From contig NW_024724368.1 in the NCBI RefSeq assembly GCF_018991925.1, positions 2,119,159 to 2,183,158 on the forward strand: a stretch of 64,000 nucleotides of DNA, read 5' to 3'. Source of the stretch: Homarus americanus (lineage: Eukaryota; Arthropoda; Malacostraca; Decapoda; Nephropidae). The notes under the pieces are model-generated. The model did no database searches. It was not told the origin of the DNA and worked only from the letters and a program-made list of their open reading frames with translations. Shown piece by piece: positions 1-13,703 of the stretch. The stretch's first letter is position 1. Each line of letters opens with the position of its first letter. Both the position numbers and the translations under genes were made by a program.

Positions 1-299
1 ATGTGTATAACAGCGGCGGAGAGAGAGAGAGAGAACACAAGAAATTTGTATTCTTGTGTCTGCGTCACTGCACCATTTTAAAGTGTGCACGGAAGGTTGT
101 CCAGGTATATATAAAGCGATCATTCCAGTTGATGTTCATATTAGTTATATGCATCAACAACTTAAGAACTATGAGCGTGCTTGACTCACATCACTTATCG
201 TTCACCCTGTTGCTGCCACCTCCTCTCGCAGTTAATCAGTCACCACTACTTTCTCGGGGGAAAGTTAAAGATCTCATGAAGATTGATAACATCCACTTT

Positions 300-415
300 T
301 TCCACATGATGAGTAAACACCCTACTGCTAACCTAACCTAATCTAATTCCCTATTTAGAGTTTAGGTGTATAATCATCAGGTGAAGTAAGCTGGGGTTCC
401 TAGTCTTCATAAGAT
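300..415. repeat. Dispersed fold-back repeat, copy 1
   Basis: It contains AAACACCCTA, GCTAACCTAACCTAATC and then GTGAAGTAAGCTGGGGTTCC with TAGTCTTCATAAGAT. The inverted ends, around AAGATTAG...CCCCAGCTTA, are shared with copies near 7.9, 9.4, 11.1 and 59.2 kb. It is a MITE-like short element with no coding capacity. Confidence 0.6.
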
Positions 416-553
416 CCCAAATTAGAATATTTTGCTCCCTCTGTAAAATAAAATAGAAATCTGGAAACAAGGAATTAAATTCCTCTATTATATTTTCATT
501 ATAAATAGCTAAAAAAAATACTGGTGCATTTAGTACTAATATTATACGTCAGC

Positions 554-556
<3 letters not shown>

Positions 557-643
<87 letters not shown>
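557..643. repeat. (AT)n microsatellite
   Basis: An uninterrupted dinucleotide run of 87 bp in gene-free DNA. Confidence 0.95.
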
Positions 644-646
<3 letters not shown>

Positions 647-2296
647 CGGGGTTTTACGACACTCATTTAGGAAAATTCACCCAGCACCACTTATTAAAAC
701 AGATATCCCGATAACTGTAATGATAGAGAAAATGGTAAGTTTGTAACAGAACGTTTAGCTATGGCAATATACCTGTAGGTGTATGGACATAATGGTGGGT
801 CGGGTAATGTCGTTATCTTATCTGCTATTATGACAGGACACAGTAGTTAGTAATTTAGTATGAGGTTTAGTAGTATGTGAGTTTTCGTAAGTATTGTTGC
901 CCTGCCTTCTACTATTTAAAGTCACTATAGAATGGTTGCACTGCGAGAGGTTTGCTACCAGGCGACCCACTAAATAAGTCAACTGGAAAGGGTCTCATGC
1001 AGTATAGCTTCGCTTTCTAGGGCCTCTGCTACAACAGGTGATTCGCTATACAGAGGTCCAATATAGGACTTAAATTAGTGGGTCTTATATACATAGGGAA
1101 ATATATGGACTTTTACAATGTAATACATCGCATAAGAACAATCAAATCAAATAAAAGGGTCTTATATAGGGATTTACTACGGCTTTTCAAGAAAATTTAA
1201 TAGTGCCTTTGTAATTTGTGCATGGAGCGATCATGGAGTAGCCGAGTGCACTAGTATTTCCAGGTTAAGGGACTACTTGTCCTTAAAATTCTATTTGTTA
1301 TGATATGTTTGGATAATCATTAGGTTTTAAATAAGTAAGTTGTATATAAAAATGTTCGGGGCAGCATTGTGTGGTGGCAGCACAATAGTTTCCTTTTTAC
1401 CTGTGGCTGTTATAATTAGCTCATGTTGTAACGCTGTTGTGTTGTGTGTGGTCTGTGGACGCCGCCCAGTACGGAGTATAACGCAAGGTAGGTAGATACT
1501 TACCTTGGTATAACGTGTGGTGTGTAACACAAGGTGGAGATCAGATCTTAGTATTTCAGTGTTCGAGGTACCGAAGTGTCATTTCTGTTCTCAAATACTC
1601 ATTTTCATATTAGATTTCTGTTTATAGTTCTCAGGGTATAGATAAAGACTAAAGGGATCAAATTATGGAGGCTTCATATTATATTTCGTTAATATATTGC
1701 AACTGTAATGCAGTAACATGGTTAGTGATGATCATATATTAATAGCTTGCATTGTAATATCTATATTATCATTCCTAAATACAGAGCAGGCAAGACTTTT
1801 TTTTATAGCCACGGTAATAGGTTAAGAAGCCCCGCCCCCCTTGCAGTTCCTTACGTGAATGTTGTGTTTACACTTGATTCTATTCTTTATAAAATGGTCA
1901 TTATTATCCGTTGCTTTATATGTTTGGTACCATTTGTCTTGATATACATAATAATTAGTAAAAAGAGAAGTAGTGGCGAATTTGTTCTCCGAAAGCGTAA
2001 ATTTGTTTGTGACTTCGACGGTAAATATTCTTTATTTCAAACTTCTTTTCTCTCATTTTGGAAGTAAATGTTTTCAAGCAGCAATAACTTTACATACATT
2101 AAATTCAGGATTAAAGTGAGCCAGACTTTGGTATCGTTTAACAGTTTTATATGAATTTATTGGTGATATATCAATAGTAATCCAATATTATCAATGAGCC
2201 AATGAGCTGCAAGAGGGGCGGGGCTTGTACCGTCAGCTAAAAACTTATCGTTTGAATTTTCGGACAAATAAATAGACGATGTCGCTATTTCGCAAA

Positions 2297-2319
2297 ACAC
2301 ACACACACACACACACACA
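2297..2319. repeat. (CA)n microsatellite
   Basis: A short CA run of 23 bp. Confidence 0.9.
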
Positions 2320-4652
2320 GTCCACTAAAATTTCAAATCTCATCAGTGTAAAAAGATTTAGAAAACTGGTTTGATCTGAGCAGTGAGTGTAGTCATAGGG
2401 TGGCATGACGGGGGCTTAGTCACGAGAGTTGAATCCACACACTAACTAGATTTACACATAATCATATATACTTACTGGACTTACTAAAGGTTTATTATGA
2501 GATATTTTGAATTGGCAGATTACACTAAACATTATAACTAAATTTCTGTTATCAAATGTACGAGGCAAAATATACTGCACCGTCCCTGTTTTGAGTTAAT
2601 CTGATATACTAAAAATGGAGAAACTAGCTCCTTTTAAAGAGGACATTATAACGAGTAAAATGGAATCTGTATGCAGAGTTTGAGTCTGCAACCATAAATA
2701 GTTCAAGTTTCGTCTGCTTGGGTACCCGTCCGTGCCTACAGCCTGCTTGTCTGTCCACCCGTTCTCGTTGACACATACAGTACGTTAAATCTCTAATATG
2801 GATTATGCAGCTGTCTGTAAGGTTAACGACCACTGTATTATATTGGCTAATGCATAAGTGAGTCTTCAATCCTCAATTTATCGTACAAGAGTTGAAGAAC
2901 AAGTTGAGGTACGAGCAATGTAACCCCCATGCCAACCATGAACAAAAATGTGCAATGTGTACAGCTAGCTGTGGTGCCCGGCTTTGCCCTGGTTTTAAGT
3001 GAAACAAAATCCCAGACATAAATTAAAATCAAAACTATGAACTACAGGGTTGGATGGACAAAAGATAATACACCTCCCCTACCAATTTCAGCTATCTTCA
3101 AAATTGTGGAAATGCAAAAGGAACACACTAAAGACAGAATGTATCTTAGGTAGATTTCAGTAAAAAAACAAAAACAAAATTGCTAAGGCACCTGGTCACT
3201 ATTATATCCAAATTGCAGCTTCCCACCTCAAAAAGTTTCTGAGATATTATCTGGACAAGCAAGGAAACCAACAAACAAACAGAGCAATCATTGACTAGCC
3301 TCCTTTCGGAACGCATATCATAGGGAAATGAGCTTCGCGCGGCACCTGGCGACGGAACTGAACTGAAACTACCATAAATAAATGAATTTCCCTATGCCGT
3401 AGGTGAAATAATATAGCATTCTTTGAGAATCCCGACCCTGAGCAGGTTTTTATTCTCGTAAAACCCGGCCTTGCGACGAGGTAGAACAAAGCCCGTCCCT
3501 CATCTAATGGTAGCCCCGAGCGTGGCCCCCAGAAGATAGGGGCAACCTTGGCCCTTGGAAGACACCAAAATGGCTTCTCCTCTTCGTCCCGTCTACCTAC
3601 TTCCATTGATCGTCAAAACCCCGTTACCGTGACCCGTCTTTCACCAAGCAGGCTTTGTTTATACCGTTGGCCCCCAGCGCCTCCCTTAGCCGAGACGTCG
3701 ACGATCGATGCCGTCACCGTCTTGAATTGTTTACATTAGAGCTGATCACCAGTGACTGGGGACCAACATAAACCATATACTGTACAGAATACCTAGCTCA
3801 CGCGCACCTACAGTGATTTACTTGCATACAGAATACTGTAATGGGTTGTCAGTACTGATGCTCCCGGGATATGGTAGATATTATTTCTAAAAGATCTTTT
3901 ATCACTAGGTAAGCTAATGAACCAATTTACTTGTTAACTTATTTATATGTTTGTATTCAACAAGTACTGTTCAATTTCCTACAAATAATGTAATAAAACT
4001 GATATACAACAAACATAAGCACCAAAGTCGGCTCTTCGCATTTTACTGTTTACTGAATTTACATTTTCCCAAATATTGTTTATGTAAAAACTGTAGCAGA
4101 TGGGAGTCCAGGTCAAAGACTCGTAACTGATACCATAAAATTTATCAATAATTTAAAAGTGGACCATGTGCTCAACCGGTTAGGATCAACTGAAAACCTA
4201 TCCGCATGAAAACAATGATTCTTCATTATTTTAGTTCGTTACATTGTTTGCACATTAACACACACGTCTGTCACAGTTTATTATCTGTTTTTGATATATG
4301 GTGTAAACTTTGTAGCTGCGACGACGTTGGCTGGAGTTCCTTGAGCTTAACCAGCTAAAACCAGTTTGGCCAAGCTGCGTCCCAGCGTTGGTCGAGCGGA
4401 GAACGTCGTCTGCTATCAAGCTTCGAGGAATCCCGCCACGATGGTTTAAATTTTTTTGAATATTATTTCATTGCGAGTTGTTCGTTGTAAGGAGTCAATA
4501 CTCTCGCAAACTTAAGTTCCACCTGAATGCCTTTTAGTGGCAATGGAAAGATTGATTAAATATGTTATTGGTGTCTTGTTATCCCTTTAAAGCCTGACTG
4601 GGATGTAATCATTGTTTGTGCTTTTGTAAAATTTTAATCAATTTATACAGGG

Positions 4653-4655
<3 letters not shown>

Positions 4656-4742
<87 letters not shown>
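4656..4742. repeat. (AT)n microsatellite
   Basis: An AT run of about 87 bp followed by a T-rich stretch. Confidence 0.95.
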
Positions 4743-4748
<6 letters not shown>

Positions 4749-7700
4749 TTTTTTTTTTATGGATTGGTGTAATTACTAACCTTAAATACCTTAGTAGTTG
4801 AAGCGCAGTAATAACATTATAACGTTAACGTTAAATCTATTTTTTGGAGGGGAGGGGGTACGAAGTTCCATAATACATTATAGAGGTCAAGATTAGAGTG
4901 ATTCATTTCTTTCTGTAATAGGATTTAAAATCCTCGAGTTTATACCGTACTTGTTTAAAGCAGCTGGTAATTTACTGACTAATGATGAAAATCTCTGGGG
5001 AATAGCTGTTAATTCATTCATCTCAGTTTCTTCTTCCGTTGGCCCTCCTACATTCACTTTTGCCCATTATTATTCTAAACAAATATTTACTGGCAACAGG
5101 AAGCTACAATATTAATTAAAAATGAACTTACTAGTTAGTTTAGGATTAGACAGGGAGTTAGACAAGTCTGCATGTTATTCCACTGTTAATATCGATTATA
5201 CAGTATATATTCAGTGAGACAAGTGGTAAATAGCGATGAAGGAATAAAAGTTAATGGTAACGTATTATCAAATATTCGGTACGCAGTACACCATGCTTAC
5301 TAGTACACTACAACGTAATCACTTATAATAGTACATCATGTGCACTACTAAAGCATAACCACGTGTATATTTTCGGTGATTCAAACACAGAAGACAAACA
5401 CTGAAGCAACAATGCGCTACAAAGAAAATACAACTTATAAAGTTATCGAGGCAGTTGTGTGCAAGCATGGCCATATTTAGCCTGGGAAAAACAAAAACTG
5501 GTTCTCAGAATACTTAACTTTACCCGCTGACATTATAACGTCCAAAATGCTGCTGAGTGAGTTTCAAGAATCTTCAAATATACGAAGAGTTGCATTTATT
5601 ACAATCAAAGGATACCTTTTTCAATACAATACTAGAAGAGTTCTTATCTTTCAGCAATACGGCGGGAAAATGTGTAGTTTTTATCTTGTTTGGATGTTGC
5701 TAGCTAAACTTTTTTTAGTCTGTTGTGACTGAAAACAAGGTTAATTAATTCAGTTTGAAAACATAATGCTCATTAAAACTGAAATGAATCAAGGAGAGGG
5801 CACACTGCTCCAAGAGTGAGATGCAGAGACGAAGACCGACCTCTGGCAGCCTATGGCGAACATTAACCTCGCTGGAATCCACGCCTCTCTGATTAAGGTT
5901 CTCTGTAAAACGTTTCTGATTTCGCAGTTCTAAGACTAATTCACGCGTTATTATAGAACTGGCTACAAGATCAGCCCTGGTGATTGGCTACACACACACA
6001 CACACATCACAAGGTTCACAACATTAAACACTAATGCTCGGCTTGGCTAAGTTATGCGCGAGAGTGGGTTACGTGACACTACTATTTTGAGGTGAGACCC
6101 ATGTCAATGCAGCCCCCCATCCATGCGTCCAACGTCACCAAGAAAATTTTGCCAAGGCTCCGGACGTCCAGTATGGTGGACATAATGACCGAGGAAATGT
6201 GCAAAAACACTTCAGTGTATACATTCTGTATGATGTGTGCTTTATGACCTAATAATATGACAGGAAATGTAACAAGTAACATACTCACAGCACACCTGAT
6301 GGATTGAACACACAAGCATCCTAAATATGAGGTGGGGTCAATAAAGGTGACGTCACACTCGCACTTTTCTGTCAACTTTCTCGGTTTCCGTCGTTTTTTT
6401 CTGCGAATTGTCAAATTGTCTAGCCCGTCTCGCTCAGACCAAACGTATCGTTAATGCTTGACTGGATTGCGCCAATTTCTGTGGTCAAGTCAAGATCTAT
6501 ACTCGCCAATGAGGATATTTATATAAAATAAATATTGAAACACGTTAAATAACTAACTTTTATTTTAAAAGTGTTCATTGTCGCATTTTTAATAAACTGC
6601 TTAAGTTTAATTTTTTATTAATGTTAATATTCGTAAATACATCTGATGATTGTGAACATTGAGCCATGTGTTCAACTTCTTCACGGCCTCCCTATTCCTG
6701 TGTGGACAGCCTGTCGGAAGAATAATGATAGACAACATTAGCTCTCTGCGTTGCATGTGAGACCCAGGGGACGATAGATATATTTAAAAAAATGAAGAGG
6801 GAGGCATACAACACCATCTTCTTTGTTTACAATTAACGAACGAGGAATGATTGGCGCACTAGTTCTCTGTGCGTGTGACAGGGCGCGCTCAGAAAATTTA
6901 CAATTGGTAGAAACTTGATGCAATAAAATGACTGGAAAAATTACTATTGCGCTGCTGCCTTTAGTTAACACTGTTCCCTGTTGTGCTGCGTACAGGTCCT
7001 ATGTCACGGGAGTAGGTCATTCGGGTGTAGTCTACAGGTCACCGTATGATAAGACTTGAGAAAATCCGATGCCAATTAGCGTCACTATCATGCAAGCTGT
7101 AGTTTCGAGTTACTCATGCTGTGGATTTCTACAATAATTGGAAGTTTGGGATGATTACCGCTGACGTAAATAAAACGGTAGTCAAGTAACAGGCCATTTC
7201 TCATGTAAAATTTACCTTGGGTTATCGGTCATAAGTATTAGGCTACAAATATTTATGTATATATGTAAATTGTAAAATAAAATTGTAAAATAAAAATAAA
7301 ACAGCATCATCCACGACAGTGAAACATCCATGAGCCTGTGTAGTCACATTACTAAGACGAGGCTATAGAATGACATAACGATAACAGTTTAACAAGTAAG
7401 ACATCATGGCGTATGTGTATAAATATTTAATTCGGTGCTATATATAAAACATGATAAAAGGTCCATACATTGTAATTCTTGCATAAATAGACGTTTTATA
7501 ATTTATTTAAGATTGCTGGCGTCTAGTACGTTTCAGTCTTGCATCGAGGTTCACTCGCAGTCTTGAGAGACTTGAGTACTGTCAAGTGGAGTGGTGGGAG
7601 GTGATGGTGTTGAGGGTTGACTAGCAGAGCTCAACCATACCTAAAACATACTTCTTAGATCTTCATCCTCCACTGACTGTAAGTTTAATATTTGGAGAAC

Positions 7701-7904
7701 ATTCTGGTATAATCTGCGTAATCACTTCCTAAACCAATGTACAAACATGAGTATGTATCTTTTCTGGGGGGGGGTTTGTTCGCGTGAGACCAGAATGTTC
7801 TCTAACTGTTTACACCCTGTATATCGTGATTAATTTATCACTGGAAGACATTAACTGTTCACCATGATATATAAGCAACATTTTTCATCGCTTATTACAC
7901 ATAA

Positions 7905-8015
7905 TAATAATTAAACATCCTGATGCTAACCTAAACAAACATAACATAACCTCCTAAATTAGTGTTAAGTTGTTTATTCATCAGATGAAAATAGTGGGGA
8001 TCTTAATCTTCATGA
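7905..8015. repeat. Dispersed fold-back repeat, copy 2
   Basis: It contains TTAAACATCCTGATGCTAAC at one side and ATAGTGGGGATCTTAATCTT with CATGAGAT at the other, with CCTAA-like sequence between. It is the most diverged of the better copies. Confidence 0.5.
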
Positions 8016-8020
8016 GATAC

Positions 8021-8052
8021 TATGTATGTATGTATGTATGTATGTATGTATG
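8021..8052. repeat. (TATG)n microsatellite
   Basis: Eight TATG units directly next to a copy of the fold-back repeat. Confidence 0.95.
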
Positions 8053-9351
8053 CATCCACAGTTTCAATACATGTGAGGGTCATGGGGTCCAACCATACAA
8101 CGACCTGACTCTTGAGCCTAATAGGTGCGGGTCGTGGGGTCCGGCGAGTCTGTGAAGCGTCTGTCGTAGTAGACGTGTGGGACCCGTTTATAAAGCCGTG
8201 AGCCTGAGCGAAGGTGTTGCAAACAATCCTCTTAGCTGAGTATTGTGACCCTGAGTACAGGTAGTACATCACACACGAGTCCCAATACTGACATTATGTT
8301 GAGTTGCTTTATATGTATCGATCTGGTACACGTCTTCTGGGAGCTGTCGACATGAAGAAAAATATACCTGTATCTGTCATTTAGTAAAGATTGTAACTTC
8401 CAGAGTTTTCTTTCCACAACAAATCCATTTTGAAATTAGAATATAAGTTTTATTTATACACTAATGATAAATAAAATACAGTAGTTGTACTCAGAAAAGT
8501 TACCGAGACTACTTGGAACACGTCTGTACCGGTATATGAATTTTATAAATTGTCAGCTAACCTAGCCTAACGCTGGATAGGTCAACCGCTAGTAAGCTGA
8601 CAAGTAGTGAAATGATAGCAAAATAAAATAAAATCATAAAATCACATACATATAACTTACCAGTGATAAAATAGTTACAAGTTCAATCATTTATATGTAA
8701 CACATAGGAAGCCAAACGTTTGATTATTCACGTTTTGCCATGACTGGGGGAGGCGATACTAACACCCACTCCGAGAGCCAGTAGTGACGCTATCATCGTG
8801 GTGGCCGTAGTAGTCTAGTCGAGGTGGCTATCCTGAGCGTAAGTCCTCGACGGTCAAAGGGTTCGGATTCTCACATATTTACGTTATTTTCTTTCTTAAC
8901 TTTGAATGAGTAAACGCATACACTGAAGTAGTCTCAGAGCATTTTCGTTGACATATTAAATGAGAAAGTATGATATATCCTTTAATGTCTCGCATTACAG
9001 AGAAATAACATACGATCCTTTGATAATCCTGGCCCAGGTAACATAATGGTCACAAGGGTAACGGAGGATCATTTTTTGTGTGGTATTTGTCAGCCTGCTG
9101 GTGGACTGTGGCTGCACGAACACAACCCCACCCAAGGAAATCCACCAAAAAATTCCCATCAAACAAAACCCGTTGCTAAGAATAGAAGCTGGAAAAACCG
9201 TTGCCATTTCTCACCTTCCCGTGTTGTGATGAACCACACTGAACCACACAACCAATAACCATATGATAATATCCATGGGTTAAAATTTTCTTTAGCTGGT
9301 AAGATATTTTTCTCCACCAAACGCAGCTTAATTATATTTAATTTTCCTAAC

Positions 9352-9484
9352 ATGAAGATTAGCCACCCCAGCTTATTTTGCCAAGATGATTAAACACCCT
9401 AACGTTACATAGGGATTAGATTAGGTTAACGTTAGGTAGTTAATCTTAAACTTAGGGGAAATAAGCTGGGATGCTAATCGTCAG
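9352..9484. repeat. Dispersed fold-back repeat, copy 3 (clearest)
   Basis: The left end CATGAAGATTAGCCACCCC, followed by AGCTTATTT, is inverted at the right as AAATAAGCTGGGATGCTAAT. Between them are CCCTAACGTTA and TAGGTTAACGTTAGG, which also face each other. The whole unit can fold back on itself. Confidence 0.7.
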
Positions 9485-9654
9485 GCGCTTTACCGGACTG
9501 TCACTAAAAGTTTCAGCCACTACGTCACACAAAAAGTAACGCCTACTACGTATTATTAAAAGTTTCACTTACGTCACACTTAAAGTTTCGCTGCGTAAAA
9601 GTTTCACCTACTCGATTTTCTTTTCCACTCTAAGTTCCTCGACCTCTTCCATAT

Positions 9655-11078
9655 CACATAAGAACAGAAGAACATAATATGGAGGAAACTGCAGCGGGCC
9701 TATTGGCCCATACTGGGCAGTCCCATTTACACCCAACCCCTATTGCGCATATAAACATCCAACCTATGTTTGAAGCTATCCAGCGCATTCGAGTTAATTA
9801 TGATATTTGGTAACTTGTTCCATTCATCCACTACTCTGTTTCCAAACCAGTGTTTACCTATTTCGCACCTAAATCTAAATTTGTCTAATTTAAGATCATT
9901 GTTACGAGTTCGCTCCTGGTTGGATAGTTTGAGTACCTTTGTAATGTACCCTTTGTTTAGCCCTGACTTCCATTTATACACCTCTATTATGTCGCCCCTC
10001 GCTCTACATCTCTCGAGGGAGTGCAAATTAAGGTGCATTAACCTGTCTCTGTACTCAAGGTTCCTAATGCCCGGGATTAGTCTTGTCATTCTCCTCTGGA
10101 TTCTTTCCAAGGATTCTATATCCATTCTGTAATACGGTGACCAGAACTGAACTGCGAAGTCCAGGTGAGGTCTCACAAGTGCAAGATATAATCTTAAGAT
10201 GACCTCACTAGTCTTGTAACTAACACTCCTTTGTATGAACCCAAGTACTTTATTAGCCTTGTTACGAGCAAAAACACATTGTTTACTTGGCTTAAGATTC
10301 CTACTTATCATTACTCCTAAATCTCTCTCGCAGTCGGATTTCACAATGGCATCGTTGTTCATCTGGTAACTGGTTTCCCTGTTTACATCTCCTATACTGA
10401 GTACTTTACATTTGTCCACATTGAATTTCATCTGCCATTTTTCAGACCATTTGAAAAATTTGTTTAGATCTTCCTGTAGTTTTGCGTAGTCCTCGTCAGA
10501 TTTAATTACACGTCCTATTTTAGTGTCATCAGCAAATTTAATTATGTTGCTGTCTATGCCGATATCTATGTCGTTTATGTATATAATAAATAATAATGGT
10601 CCAAGTACTTAGCCTTGGGGAACTCCACTAGTGACGTTGCTCCAATGGGATTTAGTGCCGTTAATGCTCACTCACTGTTTCCTGTCCTGTAACCACGCCC
10701 TAATCCATTTTATAATATTACCTTTAATGCCATGTGCTTCTACCTTTCTTATTAGTCTTTCGTGGGGGACTCTGTCGAAGGCTTTGCTAAAGTCGAGATA
10801 TACCACATCATAATTGTGCCCCTCGTCCACCGATTCGAAAACTGATGAAAAGAATGTTAATAGATTAGTTAGACATGAACGCCCGCTTGTGAAGCCATGC
10901 TGGGAATCATTGATAAATTTGTGCTTCTCTAGGTGGTTTCGAATAGAGTTTGAAATTATTGCTTCCAGTAATTTGCCTACAATTGATGTTAGACTGACTG
11001 GACGGTAGTTAGAGGATAGTGATCTATCCCCTTCTTGAAAATCGGTATTACATTCGCTATCCTCCAGGATTCACAACC
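9655..11078 (-). pseudogene. CR1/L2/jockey-like LINE fragment, family A, nearly full RT and 3' end
   Basis: On the reverse strand it reads [75 protein letters not shown], then a 234-residue open frame (9727-10431) starting [17 protein letters not shown] and ending RNRGWV. RT motifs including FADD are present. Stops interrupt it after RKQ and in GVPQG-stop-VLG, and there is a frameshift near 10440. The endonuclease domain is missing (5' truncation). The 3' tail ends in the TTATGTTCTTCTG-type terminus shared with the 22.4 kb tails. Confidence 0.88.
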
Positions 11079-11099
11079 TAATCGCCTTCCCGTGTAGTG

Positions 11100-11153
11100 T
11101 GAAAGTAGTTAAACTTCAGGTGCAATAAGCTGTGGTGTCTAATCTTCAGATCG
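11100..11153. repeat. Dispersed fold-back repeat, copy 4 (partial)
   Basis: Only the half with AAACTTCAGGTGCAATAAGC, TGTGGTGTCTAATCTTCAG is present, next to the 5' truncation of a LINE. Confidence 0.5.
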
Positions 11154-11555
11154 AAAAATAAACGCAACTTTTCTTTTGAGTATGTTTTGTTTAGTAAGAA
11201 TGCTCTACATATATATTAAACTAAGACCGTTTATTAAAATTGCCAAATTCACCTCCAGGTTCCGCCTTGTGAAAATAAAATCATCCAGCGTGTACAAGTC
11301 TAGCATTAGAGATGACGTCATGTGTTTTAAATGGTGGTTCGTGACTTTAAAGGCTAGGAGGTGAGGTAGGGGGTTGTGAGAGAGGAGAGGAGGCTAGAGG
11401 ACACAGCGGCGGGAGAGGTTGGTGGAAGGGAAGGTGGGGCGTAGGGGGATGTGTGTAGTGTGTTGTGTTGTCAGAAGAGAATGAGAGGTAGAAGGGGTTG
11501 ACAGGTACTCACTTTTTCCTAACTTTCTTTTTACTTGGCGTCAGTATGTATCAAT

Positions 11556-11611
11556 GTTTTAAGAGCTAGATTTTCTCGTGTTTTTACACGAGAAAATCTA
11601 GCTCTTAAAAC
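11556..11611. repeat. Perfect 26-bp-arm hairpin
   Basis: Arms 11556-11581 and 11586-11611 are exact reverse complements around a TTTT loop, starting GTTTTAAGAGCTAGATTTTC. No gene is seen within 6 kb, and function is unknown. Confidence 0.9.
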
Positions 11612-13628
11612 AATTAAAAGACGACTAAGTGAAATTTTTTAACTATCTGTATAGCATGATATATCTGAACATTTTTGTGTTTTCATACGCCGAGAGTTTT
11701 TGCGTAGCTTGATGACCGAAGAGCCGTTTGCAACTTTGTTTCCAGAGTTTATGGTTGCCTAGCCAATGGTGAGGCAGAATGGCGCATCACAGGCAGGGGA
11801 GCGGTTGGGGGACTATGGCTTGATATTCGAGAGCCAGTGAATTTCAGGCAAATAATCATTACAAATGCAAAGACAAAAACACAGACATCACCAAAAGGAG
11901 AAAAGATTGCAAATTGTACCAAACCAAGTATAGAACCTGGAAAACAACGCACTGCCATGACCACTGAGTGAGAAGTAGCGTTGCTAGGTTCCTGCATCAC
12001 ACCCTCACACTCCAGACCCTGATACTGCTCGATGTTCATTGGCGAACTTTACGCTGAGTAAATTTGGGCACACGGAAGCATTACGCTGGGGCTCGAAGCC
12101 TCTGACAAACCTTTGGGTGGTTCCTACTTCCTACAGTTGGTTAGGCGCTTCTTCCTGAGTGTTGTTGGCATGAAGGTGATATACCCATTTCTTCTTTTAA
12201 TTGTGACTACATCTTGGTTGGGTATAACTGAATTGCAGTGCGATTGTTTTGTCATAATGTTGACTATTATACTCACAAAGCTACCAAAACATGATAGCCT
12301 TTTGTAAGCATAAATGTATAGATTTTATATACATTTCTAATGTTAAAACTAAGCAGCTATATTTTGAAGTATATGACTTGAAATGAGGTAAAGTTAGAAC
12401 TAAAATTTAACGACAATAAATAAAAAAATATCCAGATTTATACATGACCCTGAACGTACAGTAAAACGTATCGTACACGTTCTATCCAGCTTATTTGTAA
12501 TAAAAAATACGATTTAGACTACACCCTAAACTCTTTGGAGTTTGCTTAGAGGTGATATCGTCCAAGGAACAACGTTATAATGTAGCGCACCACAATTATT
12601 CAAACTGTGGTAGAGGTTTGAGACACAGCGGAGGGTGGGGTGTGACCGTGTGGGGCCTTGGTGCAGGTCGCTGGTGCAGACCAGGGCCCAGGCAGCTCAG
12701 GGCCGCGCGCCACATACAGTACACTGGTCTCACAAGTAGTGACTGTTGTAGATTGTAAACGCGGGAGAGGAGGCCGAGAAAGATGGGTGTTTGGATTTGG
12801 TGAGTTTCACTGATACTGTATTAAAGTAGAAAGTAATTGCTGTAGAGGGGGTGGGGGAGTAAGCGTAGGAGATAACGGAGATTTGAAAGTGGGTATGGTG
12901 AGGCACAGCTTGGCTATGGAGAACTGTCCTGGCCTAGATTAAGGTAAAACGAAAAAAAAATAGTGTAGGTGGTGAAGACAATTAAATAAGTAGGTGGGGT
13001 GAAGGGGCAGCTAAGCGGGTGGATTAGCAGGAAGCAAAGCGTCAGTGGGCGGGATAGAGGGCGGACTAAACAAGTCAGTTACCTAAGATTGTTTGGCAGC
13101 GCGGGGTAGCAGCGCCATCGCCAAGGAGCGCGGGAAACCTAACACTGTACTCTACTGTGACAGCGCATAGATTATATAAAAAAAAACAGGTTACTCCAAG
13201 TTTCCATAATATCCGGTTGTAAGGTAGTAGATGATATACGATATGACGCCAGTTATAAAAAGGTGGTATTTTGTCTCTAGTGAAATCGACTTAGCAGCCA
13301 CGCCTGGACCTTCACTCAGAGATATGAAATAATACTTGGGTTTATGTGGTAACCAAATCAGATACGAGAAGTAGTAGTTATTAAGAGAATCACGTTCAGC
13401 CTCAATTCGTACTTGACCTTTTTAACAGCGCGATGTGATAATCTGAGCTAACGTTTCCGAATTTGTAAACGACTGTAAGCGGGATCAGTACTCTTGCATG
13501 TTGGAAACCTTTCTTGCAGTTTGATAAACATTGCTGAGACACTATCATCATAAGTTGCCTATGACGTTAAATATTAATTAAAGCAAAGTTCCAAAATCTA
13601 AAAGTCTTACACGTTCGTTATTTAACTG

Positions 13629-13631
<3 letters not shown>

Positions 13632-13698
<67 letters not shown>
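13632..13698. repeat. (AT)n microsatellite
   Basis: A 67-bp AT run. An unexplained open frame begins immediately after it. Confidence 0.95.

Positions 13699-13703
<5 letters not shown>

Larger units (their letters stand above)
1..9654. other. Gene-free region
   Basis: No reading frame here shows a family match or a convincing exon. It holds (AT)n, (CA)n and (TATG)n tracts and three fold-back repeats. A GC-richer block at 3295-3740 has a 103-codon reverse frame that I cannot relate to any family. The rest I cannot interpret. Confidence 0.5.

Noticed and set aside
3295..3606. 103-residue reverse-strand frame in a GC-richer block
   Set aside because: No family motif, splice context or conserved neighbour supports it. 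The higher GC alone can keep a frame open.
4310..4445. Pair of crossing inverted repeats (GACGACGTT/AACGTCGTC and a 20-nt imperfect pair)
   Set aside because: The pairs interleave rather than nest. They are short and imperfect, so they can be chance or decayed repeats.
11749..12039. 96-residue reverse-strand frame
   Set aside because: It has hydrophobic stretches but no recognisable domain, and no splice signals or neighbours support a gene.
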